Below, piece by piece: positions 9,187 to 18,345 of a DNA stretch of 64,000 bases. The notes under the pieces were generated by a model, which had not been told where the DNA came from, ran no database searches, and was given only the letters and a program-made list of their open reading frames with translations. Every line of letters starts with the position of its first letter. The first letter of the stretch is position 1. The translations under genes and the position numbers were made by a program. Origin of the DNA: Sandaracinaceae bacterium (lineage in GTDB: Bacteria; Myxococcota_A; Polyangia; Polyangiales; JADJQN01); contig JADJQN010000001.1 in assembly GCA_016712745.1 (NCBI GenBank), positions 248,001 through 312,000 on the forward strand, in the 5' to 3' direction.

Positions 9187-11036
9187 GCGACCACCCAACG
9201 AAACATCGACTGGAAAAGATAGAGCAGGCGTGCCGCCACGGGGCGCGCGCTTTCGGGGATTGTGCTTCGTGCGTTGTCGAGCGTGTTTTCGTCGAGGAGG
9301 TTGTGGTGGTCCGGATCGATCTCGGCGGCGTAGATTTCGACGTTCGTTTCGTAGGTTGCCCGCAGGCGCCGTTCCGTGCTTGTCCACGGGACGCGCGCCA
9401 CGACCTCGCCGCGCTTGCCATACAACGCAATCCACAAGGGCAGGGCGACGTTTCCATCGCGGACGACCTCAACCTCCGTTCGATAGCCGTCGCCGTGTGC
9501 GCGGCAGTACATGCCGGTTATGCGCGTGCTAGCGACCGACGAGTCGAACAGGGTGGGCTTCAAATAGCGGTCGGAAAATCCTGCAAAATAGGCATCGTCG
9601 AACGCCTTGAAGAGATCGTCGGGAGCCGGATGGCGAAACGCTTGGGCGCGCGCATAGGTGCCGAGGGCCTGCTCGAATCGAGCGCGGCCCCACACGCGCT
9701 TTATGGTTTCGAGCAGCGTCGCCGTCAGCGCATACACCGACGCGCCATATACTCGTGATGAGGAAAACGCGTAGGCAGGGCGCGCCGGCGGAACACTCGG
9801 TGGGTGCGGCCACAGCGCGGCCGCGCGGGAAAGCTCAAAAATGCTCAGTGTGGTGCTGCCGAACGTCACCGCATTCGCTGACTCGCCGTACATCGTGCGT
9901 ATGAGGTCCGCGCCAGCCCATTCGGTAAGCCCCTCGTCTAGAAAGGGCCACTGCACTTCGTTTGAAGCGACAAGGCCGTAGAACCATTCATGCGCGAGCT
10001 CGTGCGCGGTGACGTACTCGGGATACGGATAGTGAATGCCAGGCATGTTGAACCACATGCCTTGGCTCACGATCAACGTCGGATACTCCATGCCTGCGGC
10101 GCCGAGTGCATTGCGAGGCGGGACGACGACAGTAAGTGTCTCGTAAGGGTAGGCGCCGAACATGCGACCAAAATGTCGCAGGCCCCTTCGTGTCGCCTCT
10201 GAGTGCGCAGCAATCGCGCCTTCGTAGCCGTGCGGAAAGAGCATTCGCACCGCAACACCGTCGACGTCGAATCGCTCTTCGCGAAAGTGCGGCCACGCGG
10301 TCCACGCGACGTCGTGCACGCGCGCCGCTCTGAAGCGACGCGTGGTTTTCCCGGCGGCGCGCGCTTCGGAAATCTGCCTTCCGCTCGCGCCCACCGCCCA
10401 TCCATCGGGGACGGTCAACGTTAGCTCGTAGTCGGCGAAGTCGGAGTAGAACTCGCCCATGCCGTGAAACGGAAAGGTGCTCCACGCTCCGTCCACTTCG
10501 CGAACAGCGAGCTTCGGAAACCACTGGGCGACCATATGGAAATCGTCTGCATATCCCGTGCGCGCAAATACGGGCGGTAGTGTGGAATCGAACACGATGA
10601 CGAGATCAATCGTGGCGCCAGGCGCGACGGGCGTCGCAAGATCCACGCGCATCTGGCTTTGGTCGTTACTGACCAGGTCGGTGTGCGCGGCGGAAAGGAG
10701 GTTCGTTCCATCGCTTGTCGCGAGACTAGTGACATCGATGTGTCCGTGTCCCGAAGCTTCGACCTCGCGCAGCGAACCTCGCGACTCACGCATGAAGACG
10801 GTTTCGTCGTCGCGAAAGCCATTGAGGTAAAGATGGAAGTAGAGATTGCTCGCCGGCACGCGGGATTCGTTTACCCAGTGAATACGCGCTGTCCCATGCA
10901 CTACATGCGTCGAGGTGTTCAGGTCTGCGGTCAGCGCGTAGTGCGTTCGCGGTTCGTCGGCACGTGCGGGGCTTGCACTCGCAACGCAGGCGACAACGCA
11001 CGCAGACGAAAGCATTGCGCCACGCAGCCACATCAT
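9183..11036 (-). CDS. Secreted M1-family (gluzincin) metallopeptidase
   Basis: The 617-residue protein has an N-terminal signal peptide (hydrophobic segment ending in Ala-rich ASPARA, near residue 27). A zinc site HELAH lies near residue 346, followed after 18 residues by the third ligand Glu in FLDEGLTEW, which is the HExxH-x18-E pattern of M1 aminopeptidases. The GxMEN exopeptidase motif is replaced by GAAGMEYP, which keeps the Met-Glu pair. M1 enzymes remove N-terminal residues or degrade peptides; this one probably works in the periplasm or outside. The start at 11036 overlaps the end of the YjbQ gene and its stop overlaps the next gene, so the three are translationally coupled. Confidence 0.85.
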   Translation of the reverse strand: MMWLRGAMLSSACVVACVASASPARADEPRTHYALTADLNTSTHVVHGTARIHWVNESRVPASNLYFHLYLNGFRDDETVFMRESRGSLREVEASGHGHIDVTSLATSDGTNLLSAAHTDLVSNDQSQMRVDLATPVAPGATIDLVIVFDSTLPPVFARTGYADDFHMVAQWFPKLAVREVDGAWSTFPFHGMGEFYSDFADYELTLTVPDGWAVGASGRQISEARAAGKTTRRFRAARVHDVAWTAWPHFREERFDVDGVAVRMLFPHGYEGAIAAHSEATRRGLRHFGRMFGAYPYETLTVVVPPRNALGAAGMEYPTLIVSQGMWFNMPGIHYPYPEYVTAHELAHEWFYGLVASNEVQWPFLDEGLTEWAGADLIRTMYGESANAVTFGSTTLSIFELSRAAALWPHPPSVPPARPAYAFSSSRVYGASVYALTATLLETIKRVWGRARFEQALGTYARAQAFRHPAPDDLFKAFDDAYFAGFSDRYLKPTLFDSSVASTRITGMYCRAHGDGYRTEVEVVRDGNVALPLWIALYGKRGEVVARVPWTSTERRLRATYETNVEIYAAEIDPDHHNLLDENTLDNARSTIPESARPVAARLLYLFQSMFRWVVA

Positions 11037-11449
11037 TCGCCCATCACTGTGATCGTGAGCTTGCGCGTGCAGCCTTGATGCCGGTGCTCCCAAAGGTAAA
11101 GACCCTGCCATGTGCCCAGATCGCAGCGGTGCTTGGCCACGGGAACCGTGAGCGTCGTTTGCGTCAAAATCGACCGCACGTGCGAAGGCATATCGTCGGG
11201 GCCTTCATCAGTGTGCTTGAAGATCTTGTCGCCATCGGGAACGAGTCGCGCGAAGAAGCGTTCAAGATCTTCACGTACAGTGTCGTCTGCGTTCTCGCAT
11301 GCGATGAGCGATGCGCTCGTGTGATGCACAAATATATGGCAGACGCCCTCGAAGACGCCCGATGCTTTGACCGCATCGTGCACGTACTGGCTGATGTCGT
11401 ACGTGCCGCGTCCCTTCGTCGGGACGTCGATTTTGTGGCGGTAAAGCAT
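11033..11449 (-). CDS. YjbQ family (UPF0047) protein
   Basis: The 138-residue product matches the compact YjbQ/UPF0047 family in length and motifs: a central VHHTSASLIACENADDTVREDL block and a C-terminal GTWQGLYLWEHR segment with conserved His/Glu. Family members have been linked to a weak thiamin-phosphate-synthase activity in Escherichia coli, but their real role is unsettled. The ATG at 11449 begins MLYRHKI, just before the conserved domain. A much longer open frame upstream is antisense to tsaE and was discarded. It is the first gene of a minus-strand operon and is divergent from tsaE across an 84-base gap that must hold both promoters. Confidence 0.88.
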   Translation of the reverse strand: MLYRHKIDVPTKGRGTYDISQYVHDAVKASGVFEGVCHIFVHHTSASLIACENADDTVREDLERFFARLVPDGDKIFKHTDEGPDDMPSHVRSILTQTTLTVPVAKHRCDLGTWQGLYLWEHRHQGCTRKLTITVMGE

Positions 11450-11533
11450 CGTCGGTGCGCGCGAGCATAGTGGCTGCGCGGCGGGTTTGAAAGCAGGCGT
11501 TGCCCTGCCGCCACGAAGCAGCGTCGTGTTACG

Positions 11534-12031
11534 GTGCGCTGCGTGCATGTCGATCTCCAGCTTGAGCTTCCGAACCCCGGTGCCACGCAGCGCGTCGCAC
11601 GCGCTCTCGCGGCTGTATTGCGGCGAGGCGACGTAATCTTCCTCGAAGGCCCGCTTGGCGCTGGCAAGACCTTCCTCGCGCAGGCGTTGGCGCTCGCGCT
11701 TGGCGTCGACGCCGATGAGCCCATCACATCGCCGACTTTCACCCTCGTACAAGAATGGCCGACCGCTCTGCCGGTGCTTCACGCCGATCTCTACCGCCTG
11801 GGCGACGCACGCGAAGTCGAAGGTCTGGGTATTCGCGAGCGTCTCTACGACGACGCCGCGCTCGTCGTCGAATGGGGCGAGCGCTTTGCGAGTGAGCTGA
11901 GCACAGATGGCCTTCTTTTGGAGCTTTCGATGCGGGAAGGGGACGCCCGAGGAGCGCGATTGGTGGCGAAGGGACCGCGTGGGGCTGAGCTGCTCAACGC
12001 AGTGCGACACGCGTTCGCCGAGACGCCGTAA
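11534..12031 (+). CDS. tsaE: tRNA threonylcarbamoyladenosine ATPase TsaE
   Basis: The 165-residue protein carries a P-loop (EGPLGAGKT, residues about 39-47), the family block ITSPTFTLVQEW and the HADLYRL motif, all characteristic of TsaE. TsaE is the ATPase that drives the TsaB-TsaD complex in forming t6A at position 37 of ANN-decoding tRNAs. The frame opens with GTG at 11534; a second GTG at 11543 is equally possible because the first residues are not conserved. carB starts 70 bases downstream on the same strand. Confidence 0.9.
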   Translation: MRCVHVDLQLELPNPGATQRVARALAAVLRRGDVIFLEGPLGAGKTFLAQALALALGVDADEPITSPTFTLVQEWPTALPVLHADLYRLGDAREVEGLGIRERLYDDAALVVEWGERFASELSTDGLLLELSMREGDARGARLVAKGPRGAELLNAVRHAFAETP

Positions 12032-12101
12032 CCGACGAAAAACACGCGCATTTCACTCGCCCCTTGTGGTCCTGACTGAAGGCTTGTACATCGACATCCC
12101 G

Positions 12102-15100
12102 ATGCCGCGTCGGGATGACATCAAGAAGATCCTCCTTATCGGGTCGGGTCCTATTGTCATCGGACAGGCCTGCGAATTCGACTATTCCGGGACGCAAGGA
12201 GCGAAGGCTCTGCGCCAGGAAGGGTACGAAGTCGTGCTCGTCAACTCGAATCCGGCGACCGTGATGACGGACCCCGAGTTCGCTGATCGCACCTACGTCG
12301 AGCCGCTCGTTCCTGAGGTTATCGAAGCGATCATCAAGCGTGAGAAGCCGGACGCGCTTTTACCTACGCTCGGTGGGCAGACGGCGCTTAACGTGGCGCT
12401 GGCCCTCGCTGACAGCGGTGTGCTCGAACGATACGGCGTCGAGTTGCTCGGCGCGAGCGTGCAAGCCATTCGCAAAGCGGAAGACCGCGAGCTCTTCAAG
12501 CAAGCGATGCAGAAGATTGGTCTCGACGTGCCGCGAGCTAAGACCGCGCGCACGATCGAGGAAGCGGATGCGGCTGCGCTCGAGATTGGCTTTCCGATCA
12601 TTCTGCGTCCGTCGTTCACAATGGGTGGTTCGGGCGGCGGCATTGCGTACAACAAGCAAGAGTTCGACTCGGCGATTCGGTGGGCATTCAAGTGCAGTCC
12701 AACACACGAATGCTTGATCGAAGAGAGCGTGCTCGGCTGGAAAGAGTTCGAGCTCGAAGTCATTCGCGACAAAGCCGACAACTTTAGCGTCATTTGCACG
12801 ATCGAGAATTTCGATCCGATGGGGGTGCACACCGGCGACTCGATCACGGTCGCACCGGCGATGACGCTGACCGACAAAGAATATCAGCGTCTGCGCAATG
12901 CCGCGCGCGCGGTTATCACTGAGATTGGCGTAGAGACGGGCGGCTCGAATATCCAGTTCGGCGTGAATCCAAAAGATGGCCGCATCGTCGTCATCGAGAT
13001 GAATCCGCGCGTCTCGCGTTCGAGCGCACTTGCATCCAAGGCAACCGGATACCCGATTGCGAAAATCGCCGCGAAGCTCGCGGTCGGCTATCGCCTCGAT
13101 GAGTTGCGCAATGACATCACCGGCACGAGCGCCGCGTTCGAGCCGAGCATCGACTACGTCGTGTGCAAGGTGCCGCGCTTCACCTTCGAGAAGTTCGAAG
13201 GCGCTGACCCGCGTTTGACCACGCAGATGAAGAGCGTCGGTGAGGTCATGAGCATTGGCCGCACCTTCAAGCAGGCCCTTGAGAAGGCCGCTCGCTCCCT
13301 CGAGATCGGGCGCGACGGTGTGAGCTCGCTGCGCGACAAAATCGACTACATCACACTCGCCTCGCAGCTGCGTAAGCTTCGCGAGTCGAACGAGTCATTC
13401 GCGCGCATCCCGCGTTTGCCGGAGGGCGCGCAACAACCGGCGGACGACGAGTTACGAGACGCCATTTTGGAAGTGGTGCGCACGCCGCTTGGTGATCGGC
13501 TGTGGTTCATCGCCGACGGCTTGCGAGTCGGTCTCACGGTGGAGCAGCTGCACCAGGCAACCTTCATCGACCCCTGGTTCCTGGAGCAAATCAACGACAT
13601 CGTGGAAGAAGAGCGCCTGCTTTCTGCTCGCGGCGATTCGGTTTTGACGAATGCGCAGGCGATGTTGGATGCCAAGACGATGGGGCTTGCCGATAGCCGC
13701 ATTGCGACGTGCATCGGTAGCGACGCTGCGACGGTGCGTACGTCGCGACTCGCGATGAATGTCCGTCCCGTCTTCTCACGTGTGGACAGTTGCGCGGCGG
13801 AATTCGTCGCCAAGACGCCGTACATGTATTCGACGTGGGGCCAGGCGTCGGAATCTGCGCCCACCGACAAAGAAAAGATCTTGATCTTGGGCGGCGGCCC
13901 GAATCGAATTGGGCAGGGCATTGAGTTTGACTACTGCTGCGTGCACGCGGCCTTCGCTCTTCGTGAGCTTGGCTACGAGACCATCATGGTGAACTGCAAC
14001 CCCGAAACCGTCTCCACTGACTACGATACGTCTGACCGCCTCTACTTCGAGCCGCTTACATTCGAAGACGTGATGGCGATTGTCGACGTCGAGAAGCCGA
14101 AGGGCGTAATCGTGCAGTTTGGCGGCCAAACCCCGCTCAAGCTCGCGGTCGCGCTCTCGCGTGCTGGCGTTCCGATTCTCGGCACGAGTGCCGACGCCAT
14201 TGACCGCGCGGAAGACCGAGAGCGCTTTGAAGCGCTTTTGCAAAAGCTGAATCTGAAGCGCCCCGCGGGCGGCATCGCACGCGGCGTGCACGAAGCGTTC
14301 GAGATTGCGGAGCGCATCGGTTTTCCGGTGGTCGTTCGTCCCAGCTACGTACTTGGCGGTCGTGCGATGGAGATCGTGCACTCGCGCACCGATCTCACGC
14401 GCTACATGCAGCAGGCGTTCGAAGCGGTCGAAGACGCCGAGACGCGCACCATCTTGGTGGATGAGTTTCTGCGTGATGCGATTGAAGTCGACGTCGACTG
14501 CGTGTGCGACGGCAAGCTCGCAGTCATCGGCGGAGTGATGCAGCACATCGAAGAGGCGGGCATTCACTCGGGCGATTCCACGAGCGTGCTGCCTGCGCAC
14601 ACGCTCCCCGCTGAAGTTCTATCGGTCATCCGCGCGTCGACCAAAGCACTGGCGCTTGAGCTCGGCGTGGTCGGTTTGATGAACGTCCAGTTCGCGGTTC
14701 GCGCGGGCGAGGTATACGTCATCGAAGTGAATCCTCGCGCGTCGCGCACTGTGCCATTTGTGAGCAAGACCATCGGCCGGTCCATCGCGAAGATTGCCGC
14801 CAAGTGCATGGCCGGTCGCTCGCTCGCCGAGCAAGGTTTCACAGAGGAAATCGTGCCCAAGCACGTTGCGGTCAAAGAGTCGGTGTTCCCGTTTGCGAAA
14901 TTTCCCGGCGTGGACACAATTCTCGGCCCCGAAATGCGCTCGACTGGTGAAGTCATGGGCGTCGCGTCGACTTTTCAGCAAGCGTTCTTGAAGTCGCAAC
15001 TCGCCTGCGGAACGCGCCTGCCGGACAAGGGCAACGTATTCATCAGCGTGCGTGACGACGACAAGCCGATTGCGTGTGAAATAGCGGAGCGCCTGGTCGA

Positions 15101-15446
15101 GCTTGGATTTCACGTCGTCGCGACAAGTGGAACCGTTGCTGCGCTTGCTAAGGCAGGCGTGGTAGCCGAGCACGTGCACAAGGTCATCGAGGGGAGGCCC
15201 AACATCGTCGACCGTTTGCAGAACGGTGAAATCGCGATGGTCATCAACACGACGTGGGGTACGCAAGCCGTGCGCGATAGCTTTTCGTTGCGCCGCCAGA
15301 CTCTCGTTTCCGGGGTTCCGTATTTCACTACCGTCGCTGCTGCTGCTGCGGCAGTCGGAGCGATTGAGTCGCGCCGCGAAACGCCTCTCGAGCTCATTTC
15401 GCTTCAGGAGTACCACGCGAGCGTGAACGCAGGGACGCGCGCATGA
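12102..15446 (+). CDS. carB: Carbamoyl-phosphate synthase large subunit
   Basis: The 1114-residue protein is full length for CarB. It begins MPRRDDIKKILLIGSGPI, as the family does, and shows two homologous ATP-grasp halves: GQACEFDYSG and HTGDSI in the first, GGGPNRIGQGIEFDY and HSGDS in the second. A C-terminal methylglyoxal-synthase-like allosteric domain is expected in the last 140 residues. It makes carbamoyl phosphate from glutamine-derived ammonia, bicarbonate and two ATP for pyrimidine and arginine synthesis; the small subunit carA is not in the window. The ATG at 12102 was chosen over an upstream frame overlapping tsaE. Its stop overlaps the next start as ATGA. Carbamoyl phosphate also supplies the O-carbamoyltransferase at about 42 kb, though no regulatory link is visible. 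Confidence 0.97.
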   Translation: MPRRDDIKKILLIGSGPIVIGQACEFDYSGTQGAKALRQEGYEVVLVNSNPATVMTDPEFADRTYVEPLVPEVIEAIIKREKPDALLPTLGGQTALNVALALADSGVLERYGVELLGASVQAIRKAEDRELFKQAMQKIGLDVPRAKTARTIEEADAAALEIGFPIILRPSFTMGGSGGGIAYNKQEFDSAIRWAFKCSPTHECLIEESVLGWKEFELEVIRDKADNFSVICTIENFDPMGVHTGDSITVAPAMTLTDKEYQRLRNAARAVITEIGVETGGSNIQFGVNPKDGRIVVIEMNPRVSRSSALASKATGYPIAKIAAKLAVGYRLDELRNDITGTSAAFEPSIDYVVCKVPRFTFEKFEGADPRLTTQMKSVGEVMSIGRTFKQALEKAARSLEIGRDGVSSLRDKIDYITLASQLRKLRESNESFARIPRLPEGAQQPADDELRDAILEVVRTPLGDRLWFIADGLRVGLTVEQLHQATFIDPWFLEQINDIVEEERLLSARGDSVLTNAQAMLDAKTMGLADSRIATCIGSDAATVRTSRLAMNVRPVFSRVDSCAAEFVAKTPYMYSTWGQASESAPTDKEKILILGGGPNRIGQGIEFDYCCVHAAFALRELGYETIMVNCNPETVSTDYDTSDRLYFEPLTFEDVMAIVDVEKPKGVIVQFGGQTPLKLAVALSRAGVPILGTSADAIDRAEDRERFEALLQKLNLKRPAGGIARGVHEAFEIAERIGFPVVVRPSYVLGGRAMEIVHSRTDLTRYMQQAFEAVEDAETRTILVDEFLRDAIEVDVDCVCDGKLAVIGGVMQHIEEAGIHSGDSTSVLPAHTLPAEVLSVIRASTKALALELGVVGLMNVQFAVRAGEVYVIEVNPRASRTVPFVSKTIGRSIAKIAAKCMAGRSLAEQGFTEEIVPKHVAVKESVFPFAKFPGVDTILGPEMRSTGEVMGVASTFQQAFLKSQLACGTRLPDKGNVFISVRDDDKPIACEIAERLVELGFHVVATSGTVAALAKAGVVAEHVHKVIEGRPNIVDRLQNGEIAMVINTTWGTQAVRDSFSLRRQTLVSGVPYFTTVAAAAAAVGAIESRRETPLELISLQEYHASVNAGTRA

Positions 15447-16369
15447 GTTGGCGAAGCGCTGTGGGATCGAGCTGTGTTGCGCTAGTCTTACTAGCAACGC
15501 TGTGGGTCCCTCGCGACGGCAACGCACAAGCGACGTCGCCGAACGTTCATCACGTAATGATTTCGTTGCCTGGGCCCGACGGAACAACACCTCAGCGGGT
15601 GCTCCTTACGTGGCCTCGCCGCGGCGGCCCGACCGGTTGGTCTCAGCGTGAAAGTGATTTTCCCGTGCTCATCGCCTTGCACGGCGCGGCTGAAGCTGAG
15701 CTTGAGCCTGCGCGCGGAACACTTGCGTGGAACGCGGAGTATCGCGTCGATAGCGCAATCAGTGCACTCATGAGCGGCAGTCTTTCGGTGAGCTCCTTCG
15801 GGGGGCTTGTCCGCGACGCGCGCTTGCGCGTGCTAAACGATCAACTCCGGACGCGCGTCTATCGCGGCGTGGTCCTCGCGACTCCCTATACCCCAAACCT
15901 TTTAAGCAACGCGCCCGGGTCAGCCGCGATTCGCACGTATTCCGATTGGCTGGCTGGGCCATTGCTCGCCGCGATTCGTGCCAATGCGCCGGTCTTGGCC
16001 ACACGGGATGCGACGGGAATCGACGGCGTGTCGTTGGGCGGACGCCTTGCTCTGGAAGCGGGCTTTTTGCACCCCGAGGCGTTCGGAATGGTCGAAGCGT
16101 TGCAGCCCGCGCTTGGTGGTGTCGTGGACGCCATCGCACGGCAAGCGATTCAAGCCGCGCACACCGCGCCCCAGAATATCCGAATCGTTTCCAGCGATGG
16201 CGACGCCGGGCTCGAGCAAGCGCGTGCGTTGTCGACGGCTTTGCGTGCGGCTCACATCACGCACGAGCTTGCGGTTGTGCGGGGCGCCCATGGCTATGAG
16301 TTCAACCGCGGCCCGGGCGCCATCGAAATGATGCTGCACGCCGATCGCGCACTGCGTGGCGTGCTGTAG
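15443..16369 (+). CDS. Secreted alpha/beta-hydrolase (esterase-like)
   Basis: The 308-residue product starts with a signal peptide (hydrophobic residues about 8-22, then GNAQA). It has an alpha/beta-hydrolase nucleophile elbow GVSLGG with Ser near residue 197 and a late His in RGAHGYEF near residue 285, consistent with a Ser-His catalytic pair. An early LIALHGAAE strand would supply the oxyanion region. It resembles EsteraseD/poly-ester-type secreted hydrolases; the substrate is unknown. The start overlaps the carB stop (ATGA), so it is probably co-translated with carB although the functions seem unrelated. Confidence 0.75.
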   Translation: MSWRSAVGSSCVALVLLATLWVPRDGNAQATSPNVHHVMISLPGPDGTTPQRVLLTWPRRGGPTGWSQRESDFPVLIALHGAAEAELEPARGTLAWNAEYRVDSAISALMSGSLSVSSFGGLVRDARLRVLNDQLRTRVYRGVVLATPYTPNLLSNAPGSAAIRTYSDWLAGPLLAAIRANAPVLATRDATGIDGVSLGGRLALEAGFLHPEAFGMVEALQPALGGVVDAIARQAIQAAHTAPQNIRIVSSDGDAGLEQARALSTALRAAHITHELAVVRGAHGYEFNRGPGAIEMMLHADRALRGVL

Positions 16370-16484
16370 TCCACCCGAGCGGCCGGCAAAAAGATCACTT
16401 CCAAACATTTCGCACGCGGGTTTTGTTTGTATTTTTCCCCGCGGCCGACGAAGATCCCGCTCGCAAAGTTTCGCGAGTGCGGCT

Positions 16485-16520
16485 TTGACAAAACATCTTG
16501 GAAGAACAAGTTTGGGGAGG
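16485..16520 (+). promoter_or_regulatory. Possible -35 box and strong Shine-Dalgarno for lipoprotein gene
   Basis: A perfect TTGACA lies at 16485-16490, but the hexamer 17 bases downstream (AAGTTT) is a poor -10, so the promoter call is weak. GGGGAGG at 16514-16520 sits six bases before GTG 16527 and is a clear ribosome binding site. It decides the GTG start of the lipoprotein gene. Confidence 0.4.
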
Positions 16521-16526
16521 TTTCGC

Positions 16527-17888
16527 GTGAAAAATATCGTTTCGGTTTTCTTGTCTTGTAGTGTGCTGCTCGCATTGGTTGGCTGCGGTGATGATCCGGT
16601 CGCGGCCGACACCGATGCCGGTGGCGGAGCGGACGCTTCGATCACGACGGACAGCGGTCTTGCCATGGACGGCGCAACGCCGACGGATGGTGGAGTTTTG
16701 GTCGATGGCGCTACGCCAGTGGATGGCGCTACGCCAGTGGATGGCGCTACGCCAGTGGATGGCGCTACGCCAGTGGATGGCGCAGTTCCGACCGACGGCG
16801 GCTCTCCGGTTGACGCGGGCCCGGCGCCCATCGCGCTTACGGAGCTGGCCGACACGTACGTCGCTGCGTATTGCAATCTACTCTTCACATGTCCCTCGGC
16901 ACTGCTCGGCGAAGGCCGCTTCATCAAGTTGCTTGCGGTTGACGAAGCAACTTGCCGAGGATCGCTTGGGCGCTTGCTGCTCAGCGACGACGGCAGCAAT
17001 AGCCTTCCGGCACAGATCGCGGCCGTTACGGACGGCACGCTCACCTACGACGGTAACGCAGCGCGGGAATGCGTCGCGACCTTTACCTGCGACATCCTCG
17101 ATTCAGGGCCGTCACGCGCTGGAGTATGCGAGAACGTGTTCGTCGGAACCGTGGCTTCGGGCGGCGACTGCGTCAGTGACCTTCACTGTGCGGGCACCGA
17201 TACACGCTGCGTATCGCCGGACCACATTTGCCCGGGCACCTGCGGAGCAGCCCTCGCTCTCGGCGACGAGTGTAGCCGCAACGAAGAATGCGCGACTGCT
17301 GGCGGCACGCAGAATACGGTCTGCAACTACAACGGGACAGCGCAGGTCTGTATGCTGGCGGTACGCGAAGTTGGCGCGCTCGATGACGCATGCGGAACGA
17401 CCACGGAAGGTACGACGCTAACCCGCGTGACCTGCGGAACTGGCCTCTACTGCGATAGCTCGGGCGAGGCGCCCGTATGTCATGCATTGGCTGCTTCCGG
17501 CGGAACCTGCACGGACACGGAGCAGTGCCCGGGCGATGAGTTCTGCAACGAGGGGACGTGCGGAGCGGGTCCCACCATTGGAACCGATGTGGGCGACACC
17601 TGCAGCGAGTCGGCTCCCTGCAGCCCGTTCGCGGGCGTCGTGTACAACGGTGAAACGAGCATGTGCGTAGCAACCGGCGACGGCACGGTAGGCAGCGCCT
17701 GCGGTGGTGACGGCTTCACGCTTCCTTGCAATGCAGGTCTCTACTGCAGCGACGCGAGCCTTTGTACGGCCCGCAAAGCTGACGGCATGAGCTGCATCAA
17801 CAGTGACGAGTGCGTCGGCGGCGATTGTCGCTTCGCAGTCGGCGGCGGACCCCTTATGGGAACGTGCGCAACACAGTGCAGCCTCTAG
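16527..17888 (+). CDS. Cys-rich lipoprotein with VDGATP tandem linker
   Basis: The 453-residue protein starts at GTG 16527, after a strong GGGGAGG site. A hydrophobic signal ends in the lipobox LALVGC at about residue 19. A disordered linker rich in Asp, Gly, Ala and Thr follows, containing five near-identical VDGATP units. The rest (from about residue 105) is Cys-rich with repeated CxxxxxC-type knots (GxxCxxxxxC, CxxGLYCD), typical of myxobacterial secreted lipoproteins with unknown ligands. It stands alone between the hydrolase gene and a strong terminator. Function is not recognised. Confidence 0.8.
   Translation: MKNIVSVFLSCSVLLALVGCGDDPVAADTDAGGGADASITTDSGLAMDGATPTDGGVLVDGATPVDGATPVDGATPVDGATPVDGAVPTDGGSPVDAGPAPIALTELADTYVAAYCNLLFTCPSALLGEGRFIKLLAVDEATCRGSLGRLLLSDDGSNSLPAQIAAVTDGTLTYDGNAARECVATFTCDILDSGPSRAGVCENVFVGTVASGGDCVSDLHCAGTDTRCVSPDHICPGTCGAALALGDECSRNEECATAGGTQNTVCNYNGTAQVCMLAVREVGALDDACGTTTEGTTLTRVTCGTGLYCDSSGEAPVCHALAASGGTCTDTEQCPGDEFCNEGTCGAGPTIGTDVGDTCSESAPCSPFAGVVYNGETSMCVATGDGTVGSACGGDGFTLPCNAGLYCSDASLCTARKADGMSCINSDECVGGDCRFAVGGGPLMGTCATQCSL
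16701..16790 (+). repeat. 18-base tandem repeat, five units, in-frame
   Basis: Four near-perfect copies of an 18-base unit (GTGGATGGCGCTACGCCA; the first has GTC) are followed by a degenerate fifth. They encode VDGATP repeats in the linker of the surrounding lipoprotein. Because 18 is a multiple of three, copy-number change would lengthen or shorten the linker without breaking the frame. Confidence 0.9.
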
Positions 17889-17916
17889 TTCGTAGAGACA
17901 GATAGCAAGTAAAGAG

Positions 17917-17949
17917 GCCGGTGCTCGCAAGAGCGCCGGCTTTTTTTTT
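17917..17949 (+). terminator. Rho-independent terminator
   Basis: A 10-base-pair stem (GCCGGTGCTC with GAGCGCCGGC, one G-T wobble) closes a GCAA tetraloop and is followed by nine T residues. It lies 29 bases after the stop of the Cys-rich lipoprotein gene and ends that transcript. Confidence 0.93.
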
Positions 17950-17984
17950 GCGGGCCGGCGACCGAGTAGACGACGGAGCGTCAG

Positions 17985-18269
17985 CTAAAACCCAGCCGCG
18001 CGCGCGAACCTTCGCAGCCGCGTTGGCCTCGCAACCAGCGCAAGCTTTTCCTCACGCGGCAAGCGCTTGATGGCGAGCTCGAGACGCAGCGCGTCGCCAT
18101 GACTTGGGCACCGCGTCTTGGCCTTCAGGGCGATGGGCGCGCGGCCTCGCGTATAACGGGCGCCTTTGCCCGCGTTGTGAGCGTCGAGGCGGGCCGCTAC
18201 GTCGCGGGCGATGCCGGTGTAAAGACTGCCATCGTTGCACTCGGCGATGTACACGAACCAAGCATCCAC
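17985..18269 (-). CDS. GIY-YIG domain protein (UPF0213-type)
   Basis: The 94-residue product is one small GIY-YIG domain: FVYIAECNDGSLYTGIARD contains the VYI and YTGI strands with the downstream Arg, and the later LRLELAIKRLP block has the conserved Glu/Lys of the UPF0213 group. GIY-YIG folds are nuclease folds; the cellular role of these stand-alone small members is mostly unknown. It is divergent from the PilT-like gene, with about 76 bases between starts. Confidence 0.88.
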   Translation of the reverse strand: MDAWFVYIAECNDGSLYTGIARDVAARLDAHNAGKGARYTRGRAPIALKAKTRCPSHGDALRLELAIKRLPREEKLALVARPTRLRRFARAAGF

Positions 18270-18345
18270 GCACGAAGCCTATCAGGCGAGTCGTGCGCGC
18301 GGGAATAAGCGACGCGGGCCTTTCGTTTCGATGAAAAGGATCCGA

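Noticed and set aside
11450..12010. N-terminal extension of the YjbQ frame
   Set aside because: The extension is antisense to tsaE, whereas ATG 11449 gives the normal family length.
13776..14600. 274-codon minus-strand frame inside carB
   Set aside because: Same reason: antisense to the second ATP-grasp half of carB, no domain.
14619..15590. 323-codon minus-strand frame inside carB
   Set aside because: It is antisense to well conserved carB sequence and has a basic, motif-free translation typical of high-GC shadows.
16701..16790. Possible CRISPR-like direct repeats
   Set aside because: The units are contiguous without spacers and encode a protein linker, so they are a coding tandem repeat. 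The same holds for 20150-20224 and 35590-35697.
15920..17044. 374-codon open frame on the minus strand
   Set aside because: It is antisense to the hydrolase and lipoprotein genes; the apparent TPSTGVAP repeats are the reverse reading of the VDGATP linker.
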